NCBI GenBank assembly: GCA_947624255.1
Contig: CANQJO010000003.1
Span: forward strand, 1 to 32,851
Length of the DNA: 32,851 nucleotides
Origin: an uncultured Ruminococcus sp.
GTDB lineage: Bacteria; Bacillota; Clostridia; Oscillospirales; Ruminococcaceae
Reading direction: 5' to 3'
Shown: one piece after another, positions 27,493 to 32,851 of the stretch
Layout: each line of letters begins with the position of its first letter
How positions within the stretch are numbered: the stretch's first letter is position 1
Program-made: the position numbers and the translations under genes
Notes under the pieces: generated by a model
Seen by the model: only the letters and a program-made list of their open reading frames with translations
Told to the model about the DNA's origin: nothing
Database searches by the model: none

Positions 27493-29205
27493 ATGAAAAA
27501 AATAACGGCTGTCTCTGTGACTGCGCTGACAGCAGCAGCAGTCATCGGAACATCGGTCTTTGCCGGAAAATATACGGCTTCAGACCTGAGATCCCTTTTT
27601 GATTCTCTGACCGGTACAGCTCCGGTCACTGCCGAACAGGACGCAGACAGCAACGGAAGGGTAGACATCTATGATATGATCTCTATGAGAAAGGATACCG
27701 CCACGGGAGTGCTTGCCGACTCAACATTCTATGCCTCTGAGGAAAATGTGCGCTTTATCGGCAGAAACCTCTGTGACGGAGATATCACATGGCTCGTGCA
27801 GAGCGGCTCTGCGGTGGAGTTTACGGTGAACGCTGTCTCGGCAGAGATCACGCTCCACGGAGACAGCACTATAAACAGTGCTCCCGACTATCAGGCAAGA
27901 TATGCTGTTATTGTGGACGGCGAGATCATCGAGGACAGTACCATGGGTACGGCTGAAAAAACCGTAAAGCTGTTCAGCGGTACGACTCCCAAAACGGCAA
28001 AGGTAAAGGTGATACATCTTTCAGAGGCTAATAACGGTGCGGTGGGAGTTTCTTCGATAAAGGTAAATTCAGATGCCGTAAAGCCTGTCGTTCCGACAAA
28101 GGCAAAAGACCTATGCATTGAATTTATAGGAGATTCCATAACCTGTGCATACGGCGTTGAGGGAGCGTCAAGCAGCGAATCGTTCAAGACAACGACCGAG
28201 AATTTCATGAAATCGTATGCTTACCTTACGGCTGAGAAGCTCGGTGCTGATTACAGTGCGGTATGCTACAGCGGTCACGGAATAATCTCGGGATATACAA
28301 GCGACGGAAATAAAAACACCGACAGCCTTGTTCCCACATATTATGAGCAGGTAGGCTCTTTCAAAGAATATTCACAGCCGTGGGATTTCTCAAAAAGAAA
28401 AAATGATGTGGTCGTTATAAATCTCGGAACGAACGATGCCACATACATTGACAAGAACTTCGATGAGCGTTCGGGTGAATTTGTTGACGGTTATGCGGAT
28501 TTTCTGAAAACTGTCCGCAAAAATAATCCCGATGCGTATATTATCTGCACTCTCGGAACTATGGGCTGCACTGACGAATATCCTCTTATTGAGCAGGCGA
28601 TAGAAAAATTCAAAGAAGAGACCGGTGATGACAGGATCTCCTCTTATCGATCGGTAACACAGACTCAGTCTGACGGCTACGGCTCGGACTGGCATCCCAC
28701 AGCAGGAACTCAGCAAAAAAGTGCATACGTCCTTGCCGATAAGATATGTCAGGCACTTGGTATCGAATCCGATCAGGTAGGTCTTGATATGGCTGCCGAT
28801 GCAAAATACGACATCAAATTCAACGAGGAAAGCGGTGCAAATGCGGCAACATATTTTTCTGATTTTGACAAGTCATATTGGATAAATGTTGTTACCGGCG
28901 GCGATTCTCCCGACGATATAGAGGCTGTTATCTCCGGAATTGAGCTGAAAGCCGGCGGAGGCTACCGTCTCACATTCAAGTGTACTGTTGCAGCAGGAGA
29001 CGAGATCCCCGTCCTCATCAGAAGTGCTGACGGTTCGCAGATATATCTCAGTGAAACACTTACAGGCAGCGGAGAGAAAACTCCCTTTGAGGCTGAGTTC
29101 ACGGCTCAGGCTTCCGATAGATCGGCAGAGATCGTACTTCAGGTGGGCGGTGTCGATTACCGCGGCACTACGCTGTATGATCTCAGACTTGAAAAAATAT
29201 CATAA
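27493..29205 (+). CDS. Secreted CE2-type acetyl esterase with dockerin-like N-terminus
   Basis: The product has 570 residues and AGGAGGA sits 7 bases before the ATG. Residues 1-24 are a signal peptide ending SVFA. Residues 27-68 resemble a Ruminococcus dockerin with one calcium loop (DADSNGRVDIYD) and a degenerate first half (YTASDLRSLFDSL). Residues 85-192 are the jelly-roll module that precedes CE2 catalytic domains. The SGNH domain (207-425) has FIGDSITCAYG with Ser215, GTND at 312-315 with Asn314, and DWH at 399-401 with catalytic His401. Residues 430-570 look like a beta-sandwich carbohydrate-binding module. CE2 enzymes deacetylate xylan or mannan, so this probably acts outside the cell on plant hemicellulose. 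Whether the single-loop dockerin binds a cohesin is doubtful. Confidence 0.88.
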   Translation: MKKITAVSVTALTAAAVIGTSVFAGKYTASDLRSLFDSLTGTAPVTAEQDADSNGRVDIYDMISMRKDTATGVLADSTFYASEENVRFIGRNLCDGDITWLVQSGSAVEFTVNAVSAEITLHGDSTINSAPDYQARYAVIVDGEIIEDSTMGTAEKTVKLFSGTTPKTAKVKVIHLSEANNGAVGVSSIKVNSDAVKPVVPTKAKDLCIEFIGDSITCAYGVEGASSSESFKTTTENFMKSYAYLTAEKLGADYSAVCYSGHGIISGYTSDGNKNTDSLVPTYYEQVGSFKEYSQPWDFSKRKNDVVVINLGTNDATYIDKNFDERSGEFVDGYADFLKTVRKNNPDAYIICTLGTMGCTDEYPLIEQAIEKFKEETGDDRISSYRSVTQTQSDGYGSDWHPTAGTQQKSAYVLADKICQALGIESDQVGLDMAADAKYDIKFNEESGANAATYFSDFDKSYWINVVTGGDSPDDIEAVISGIELKAGGGYRLTFKCTVAAGDEIPVLIRSADGSQIYLSETLTGSGEKTPFEAEFTAQASDRSAEIVLQVGGVDYRGTTLYDLRLEKIS

Positions 29206-29209
29206 GAAA

Positions 29210-29243
29210 CAACACCGCACAAAAAACGTGCGGTGTTGCTTTT
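29210..29243 (+). terminator. Terminator after the CE2 gene
   Basis: A perfect 11-bp stem, CAACACCGCAC (29210-29220) with GTGCGGTGTTG (29228-29238), is followed by CTTTT. It lies between converging genes, and the minus-strand side (GTTTCTT) may also serve the leftward cassette. Confidence 0.85.
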
Positions 29244-29261
29244 CGTCAGCTTCTGATGCTG

Positions 29262-29711
29262 CTACTCATAAAATTTTACTGTACACCCCTCCGGAAATGA
29301 GGTGGGATAATATGTGCAGTCTTTTGCAATAGTGACCGATCTGAGCCTTGTATTGCGGAACGCTTTCTTTCCGATCATTTTCACTGATTTGGGGATCGAT
29401 ACACGTCTCAGAGCTGCTGCATTTGCGAATGCTCCCAGATCGGGAGTCTCTACAAGCAATGGAGTATACGTCACTACATCATTTTTGAGCTCATCAATTC
29501 TCCAGAGCGCATCGGGATACGGTTTGGTCATTATCTTCTCGGGACACTCGATCATTAAATTTGTAAACGGGAGACCCTTTTTTGTGTGTCCGTCAATTCT
29601 CCACATTGCATCCGGAAAAGATCCGATCATTAAATTTTGCGGCAGGTCGGGAACGCCATCCGGTGTTGGTTTCCCATTTATTATTTTCCATGTTGATTCT
29701 TCTGCCATCAT
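29262..29711 (-). CDS. Leucine-rich (BspA-like) repeat protein, phage-tail associated type
   Basis: The protein has 149 residues and no signal peptide. The C-terminal third, DLGAFANAAALRRVSIPKSV and KAFRNTRLRSVTI, is a short run of BspA-type leucine-rich repeats (LRR_5). The first half holds two copies of a motif, FPDAMWRID (about residue 31) and YPDALWRID (about 64). The ATG overlaps the stop of the gene before by four bases. Such proteins occur both as surface adhesins and in the tail regions of Clostridia prophages; the lack of a secretion signal favours a phage or structural role. It is the last gene of the leftward cassette. Confidence 0.7.
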   Translation of the reverse strand: MMAEESTWKIINGKPTPDGVPDLPQNLMIGSFPDAMWRIDGHTKKGLPFTNLMIECPEKIMTKPYPDALWRIDELKNDVVTYTPLLVETPDLGAFANAAALRRVSIPKSVKMIGKKAFRNTRLRSVTIAKDCTYYPTSFPEGCTVKFYE

Positions 29712-30502
29712 TCAACCCCCATTGGGAAACCTGCATCCCGGTATTTTTGAGGATCTTTCATCTCCTCGGTCGTAAAACCGATGAAATTAGTATTGGTCGT
29801 AAGATTCGGTGCTTTGTCCTTGTTGTATATGCAGACATTTGTAGAACTGCAATTACCTTTTGAACAGTTAGGAGCATCGAAATCAAATACACAAAAATCA
29901 TAGCGTGAATTGCTGACGATCATCGCATTCCTTTGCGATGTTTCTCCGGTTATCAAGCAATTTTTCAGCCTCATATAACCAAACGGATATATGTCATCAG
30001 CGTAATTACTGATGTTAAAATGACAGAATGCCGCATCGTAAATATCGCTGTCACTCCCGGAAACCAGCCTGCTAACGGTTCCCTCCGTGATAAAATTGAA
30101 TGAACAATATCTCAGTGATTTAGTCTCATAATTATGTACATAAAACGGAGTTGACATAATTATTCCGGTGACAGTACAGTTTTCAAGATTAAACTGGTCA
30201 AGCAGATAACCTCCGGTGTGGTATACGTTTAGCAGTTTAAGATTTTTCAGCGTTCCGAGGTTATTACCTGAAAAGCCTCCGTTTGTTGTGTAGAGATTTT
30301 CGATCGTCCAATTGTTGAAATCCACTTCCGTTGAGTTGATATTCACTTTGGAAATGCCTTTGGGATAGTGCTCGTTCATGTCGATCTTTCCGCCGCCATC
30401 AGCAAATTTCACATATCCTGCGGTTTCATATGCGACGCTTACAAAATCCTCCCAATTGTCAACTATGTACGGATCTGACTTTGTTCCTTTACCTGTGTAC
30501 AT
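29708..30502 (-). CDS. Phage-tail-like protein, right-handed repeat type
   Basis: The protein has 264 residues. It begins GKGTKSDPYIVDNWEDFVS, an opening I associate with tail-region genes of Firmicutes prophages, then KIDMNEHYPKGI. The middle has short strand-turn units (TLKNLKLLNVYHTGGYL, FNLENCTVTG, MRLKNCLITG) that read like coils of a right-handed beta-helix, as in tail fibres and adhesins. A GGAGG site precedes the ATG by about 7 bases. No signal peptide or membrane segment is seen. It sits between two small genes of the same cassette. The phage assignment comes from recalled family resemblance and is not proven. Confidence 0.68.
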   Translation of the reverse strand: MYTGKGTKSDPYIVDNWEDFVSVAYETAGYVKFADGGGKIDMNEHYPKGISKVNINSTEVDFNNWTIENLYTTNGGFSGNNLGTLKNLKLLNVYHTGGYLLDQFNLENCTVTGIIMSTPFYVHNYETKSLRYCSFNFITEGTVSRLVSGSDSDIYDAAFCHFNISNYADDIYPFGYMRLKNCLITGETSQRNAMIVSNSRYDFCVFDFDAPNCSKGNCSSTNVCIYNKDKAPNLTTNTNFIGFTTEEMKDPQKYRDAGFPMGVE

Positions 30503-30515
30503 AAATTACCTCCGT

Positions 30516-30860
30516 TCAATCAATTTCTTCGATCCCCTCCGGGATGATCACATTTTCGACACTGCTGTAATTAAATGATACGGCATACAGCCGCTTTACA
30601 GCCCTTTGTCCCAATCTCAGCGGAATAATCGGATTTCTCTTTGCACCGATATAAAATATGATATCCGCCCCGTCCTCGTTGAGACTGTAAATGTAGTCAG
30701 GATCGTCTGTCTCCTGAAATCTCTGCCATACGAGCTGATCTCCCAAATAAGCACGGTCAACATCAGTACCGCCCACCGATTTGATATCCCGTGCATTATT
30801 CAGTATTCTGCCGGTACTTTCGTTAGCAGATATATTTTCCTCCGGCAATCTTTTCACCAT
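30516..30860 (-). CDS. Small phage-tail-like protein
   Basis: The protein has 114 residues. It reads MVKRLPEENISANESTGRIL, then DVDRAYLGDQLVWQRF (a linker common in tail-tip proteins, 'YLGDQLVW'), and ends with a single leucine-rich-like turn, AVSFNYSSVENVIIPEGIEEID. The ending suggests it once continued into a longer BspA-type repeat domain, so it may be truncated. GAAAGG lies 6 bases before the start. The stop of an upstream broken frame (30854-30856) overlaps the start, typical of tightly packed phage genes. The next gene follows after 13 bases. Confidence 0.6.
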   Translation of the reverse strand: MVKRLPEENISANESTGRILNNARDIKSVGGTDVDRAYLGDQLVWQRFQETDDPDYIYSLNEDGADIIFYIGAKRNPIIPLRLGQRAVKRLYAVSFNYSSVENVIIPEGIEEID

Positions 30861-31109
30861 CCTTTCTGATAATACCGATACTCTGCGCCGCCTGCGATGC
30901 TGCCTTGACCGGTATCAATATGCTGCAAAAGCGGTATCAGGCAAAGAGTCGATCATTGCAGTCAAAGGATACGATGTCACGGTATAATGACTTGAAACGC
31001 CTCGCACACCCGGAACATCCGATCCATGAGCCGCCACATATCCGCAATGCTTTCTCAGATGCTGATACAGCTTTTGTTTATGATCCGGATCACCTCCGTT
31101 CTTATTTAG
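30854..31109 (-). pseudogene. Broken or unassigned leftward coding remnant
   Basis: This is the stretch between the leftward promoter and the first intact tail-like gene. One minus-strand frame is open for 64 codons (31109 to the stop at 30915) and reads like protein (KLYQHLRKHCGYVAAHG, TSYPLTAMIDSLPDTAFAAY), but it has no ATG near the strong GGAGGTG site at 31093-31099. Another frame supplies a plausible end, HIDTGQGSIAGGAEYRYYQK, stopping at 30854 over the next start. The simplest reading is a gene broken by frameshift and start loss. It could also be only a leader. Confidence 0.4.
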
Positions 31110-31130
31110 TCACCGTTTTGGTGACTAAAT
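31104..31130. promoter_or_regulatory. Operator-like perfect dyad 1
   Basis: ATTTAGTCACC (31104-31114), spacer GTTTT, and GGTGACTAAAT (31120-31130) are perfect 11-bp arms. It covers the expected start point of the leftward promoter and contains, on the minus strand, GTCACCAAAAC, the motif repeated twice more upstream. Confidence 0.75.
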
Positions 31131-31132
31131 AT

Positions 31133-31161
31133 ATTATATCACCAAAACAGTTATTTGTAAA
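31133..31161 (-). promoter_or_regulatory. Leftward promoter of the tail-like cassette
   Basis: On the minus strand, TTTACA (31156-31161) and TATAAT (31133-31138) are 17 bases apart. TCACCAAAAC (31139-31149 region) lies between the boxes, and an AACAGTT/AACTGTT dyad (31146-31166) covers the -35 box. Confidence 0.68.
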
Positions 31162-31169
31162 CTGTTGAA

Positions 31170-31187
31170 ATCACCAAAATTTTGGTT
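31170..31187. promoter_or_regulatory. Operator-like site 3
   Basis: ATCACCAAAATTTTGGT contains the perfect 14-bp palindrome ACCAAAATTTTGGT (31173-31186) and repeats the TCACCAAAA motif. It lies upstream of both promoters. Confidence 0.6.
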
Positions 31188-31225
31188 GGATTTTTGTGCA
31201 TAATAACCGTATCGGATTCTTTTTA

Positions 31226-31254
31226 TTGACAATCTCTGATTTGGATATTATAAT
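31226..31254 (+). promoter_or_regulatory. Promoter of the S24 repressor gene
   Basis: TTGACA (31226-31231) and TATAAT (31249-31254) are spaced by 17 bases, 18 bases before the ATG, so the leader is very short. None of the TCACCAAAA sites overlaps it. Confidence 0.8.
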
Positions 31255-31272
31255 TGTAGGTGAGGTGATCGT

Positions 31273-32235
31273 ATGTTTTGTCATAAACTCACACAACTAA
31301 GGGAATCGAAAGATCTTAATAAAAAACAAATGGCAGAAGAGCTGGGTTTGCAGTATATGACGTATTGCAGATATGAAAACGGTGAAAGAGAACCGGGATA
31401 TGATGTGCTGCTCTCAATAGCAGAATATTTCAATATTTCCGTTGATAGTCTGATCGGGAACGACATGAAATTCACGATCTGTCCCCATGATGATGACTCG
31501 GCAAAAATAAAGTGTCCTGTCTGCGGCTATGAAAAGGTGCATTTTGTGAGATCCTCCGGCGTGGATTTCGGAGATGAAACGAGCTGCGGCTGTGCGGTCG
31601 AGTTCAAATGCGCCTGCGGACACGTTTTCTATCATGTTTTTGAAACATATAACAGCAATACATTCAGCCTGTATTCAGACAAGGACAGCGTCCTGTCAGA
31701 GCTTCCTGCCGCACGAAAAGCCGATTTGAGAGCAGCATCACCGGAGTACGATGCGGCAGAATTCAGAAGAAAATATCACAGGATAGACGCTCATGGGAAA
31801 AAGCTGCTCAATTCCATACTTGATCTTGAATATCAGCGCTGTCTTGATAACGGTAAAAAGGAGACATTCATTTTCAGACGGCTGAGTGCAAATAAGGCAT
31901 CTGCCGGCTGCGGCTATGATCTGAGCAATGCAGACGAATGGAAAGAGATAGAGGTGATCGACACTTCTGAAGCAAGGCAGGCTGATTTTGCCGTCGAGAT
32001 AGAGGGCGAGAGCATGATGCCCGAATTCGCCGACGGAGATATTGTATACGTTCAGCTTACAAAGAATGTTCCGGTAGGAAAAACGGGATTATTTATGCAG
32101 AACGGAAAAGGCTATGTCAAGAAGTGCGGTGAGGATCGGCTGATCTCTGTTAATGAAGAGTACGATGATATTTATCCCGATGACGGAAATATTGAATGTA
32201 TCGGTCTTGTGATAGGAGTTGCTGAATTTCCCTGA
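31273..32235 (+). CDS. HTH - zinc ribbon - S24 (LexA/CI-type) repressor
   Basis: The protein has 320 residues. Residues 1-64 are an XRE-type helix-turn-helix (KKQMAEELGLQYMTYCRYENG). Residues 81-115 carry CPVCGY and CACGH with Cys81, 84, 113 and 115 plus Cys105 and 107, an apparent zinc ribbon not usual in this class. Residues 207-320 are an S24 domain: cleavage site Ala211-Gly212 in KASAGCG, nucleophile Ser247 in GESMMP, and Lys283 in GYVKK, 36 residues on. This fits a repressor that cuts itself when RecA filaments form. GAGGTGAT lies before the ATG. It is divergent from the tail-like cassette across repeated operator motifs, which suggests that it represses it. Confidence 0.9.
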   Translation: MFCHKLTQLRESKDLNKKQMAEELGLQYMTYCRYENGEREPGYDVLLSIAEYFNISVDSLIGNDMKFTICPHDDDSAKIKCPVCGYEKVHFVRSSGVDFGDETSCGCAVEFKCACGHVFYHVFETYNSNTFSLYSDKDSVLSELPAARKADLRAASPEYDAAEFRRKYHRIDAHGKKLLNSILDLEYQRCLDNGKKETFIFRRLSANKASAGCGYDLSNADEWKEIEVIDTSEARQADFAVEIEGESMMPEFADGDIVYVQLTKNVPVGKTGLFMQNGKGYVKKCGEDRLISVNEEYDDIYPDDGNIECIGLVIGVAEFP

Positions 32236-32250
32236 ATCTCCCGGCTAAAA

Positions 32251-32282
32251 AAAGATCCCTTGCCTGATAACAAGGGATCTTT
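32251..32282 (-). terminator. Bidirectional terminator between the repressor and proS
   Basis: A perfect 12-bp stem, AAAGATCCCTTG (32251-32262) with CAAGGGATCTTT (32271-32282), has an 8-base loop. On the minus strand it runs on into TTTTTTTAG, ideal for ending proS. On the plus strand the tail TTTATTAT is weaker but usable. Confidence 0.9.
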
Positions 32283-32299
32283 ATTATATGTTTTCCGTA

Positions 32300-32851
32300 T
32301 CAATAAGCTTTTCCCCAGCAGACCATGCACTTTGCCGGTTTTCCGCAGCATACGCACTTGTCGCTGAGCTGTTCCTGCTCAAAGGGGATACATCTTGAAC
32401 CAACGCCTGTTTTTTCCTTGACCTCATCTTCGCAGGCTTCATCTCCGCACCACATTGCCTTTATGAAGCCGTCTCCCTTTTCAAGAGACTCCGTGATCTC
32501 GTCAAGTGTAGTGCAGGAGTATGTTCTGCTGACCTGATTTTGCAGAGCCTTTGCGAACATTCCTGCTGTGGCTGCTTCGAGCTTTTCAGCAACAGCCGAC
32601 TCAAGATCTTCAAGCGGAACAACGACTTTTTCACCGTTCCAGCGTGAAGCGATAACACACTGCTCCTGCTCTATATCCTTTGGTCCGATCTCAACACGTA
32701 TCGGAACGCCTTTCATCTCATATTCAGCGAATTTCCAGCCGGGAGAGTTATCGCTGTCATCGAGCTTTACTCTTATTCCGGCAGCGGCAAGGCGTTCTTT
32801 CAGTGCGGCAGCCTTTTCGAGAACTCCCTCCTTATGCTGTGCAATGGGTAT
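32300..32851 (-). CDS. proS: Proline--tRNA ligase, C-terminal part (cut by window end)
   Basis: Only the last 183 codons are in the window; the frame is open to base 32851 and the start lies outside. The visible part has the anticodon-binding domain (GIRVKLDDSDNSPGWKFAEYE, GVPIRVEIGPKDIEQ) and the zinc-bearing C-terminal domain of the type 3 (eukaryote/archaeon-like) ProRS, with CIPFEQEQ, CVCCGKPAKCMVCWGKAY and the family's terminal tyrosine. This form occurs in many Clostridia in place of the longer, editing-domain bacterial type. It charges tRNA-Pro in the cytoplasm. A strong terminator follows the stop by 18 bases. Confidence 0.95.
   Translation of the reverse strand: MPIAQHKEGVLEKAAALKERLAAAGIRVKLDDSDNSPGWKFAEYEMKGVPIRVEIGPKDIEQEQCVIASRWNGEKVVVPLEDLESAVAEKLEAATAGMFAKALQNQVSRTYSCTTLDEITESLEKGDGFIKAMWCGDEACEDEVKEKTGVGSRCIPFEQEQLSDKCVCCGKPAKCMVCWGKAY

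Noticed and set aside
29314..29775. 153-codon plus-strand frame opposite the leucine-rich gene
   Set aside because: The minus frame is coupled to its neighbours and has BspA-type repeats; the plus frame has neither a ribosome site nor motifs.

Overview
The window looks like chromosome from a Gram-positive gut or rumen anaerobe of the Ruminococcus / Oscillospiraceae group. This is inferred from the gene content (a CE2-type esterase with a dockerin-like stretch, a PASTA protein with a kinase fold, BspA-type leucine-rich proteins, a cysE-cysS pair), strong AAAGGAG-type ribosome sites and TTGACA/TATAAT promoters with 17-base spacing. No species can be named from the sequence alone.

Region 1 (1-9.9 kb) is housekeeping. 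secA, a SAM methyltransferase and hslO are packed with stop/start overlaps. A surface protein with three PepSY-like domains and its own promoter follows. Then come cysE and cysS, separated by an 84-base intergenic element that folds completely on itself. The cysS cluster continues with a WalJ-like metallo-beta-lactamase-fold protein, rlmH and pth. Region 2 (9.9-18.2 kb) is a DNA repair block, mfd-uvrB-uvrA, close behind pth.

Region 3 (18.3-23.7 kb) has a leftward U32-like gene and a rightward operon of two M42 aminopeptidases, a GNAT acetyltransferase and a PLP enzyme of the methionine gamma-lyase-like 'aluminium resistance' family. The two units diverge from a 430-base spacer with three related promoter copies: two in a 154-base tandem repeat facing right and one inverted facing left. 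Region 4 (23.8-29.2 kb) holds a membrane PASTA protein whose kinase domain has lost its catalytic residues, a tRNA-Leu(CAA), and two secreted SGNH esterases in an apparent operon.

Region 5 (29.2-32.2 kb) is the accessory part. Three leftward genes resemble phage tail or adhesin genes, and no other phage gene is visible. They diverge from a repressor built as HTH, zinc ribbon and S24 autocleavage domain. The spacer has a promoter in each direction; repeated TCACCAAAA motifs and perfect dyads cover the leftward one. I read this as a small repressor-controlled, possibly damage-inducible tail-protein cassette or prophage remnant. The window ends inside proS on the minus strand, behind a clear terminator shared with the repressor gene.
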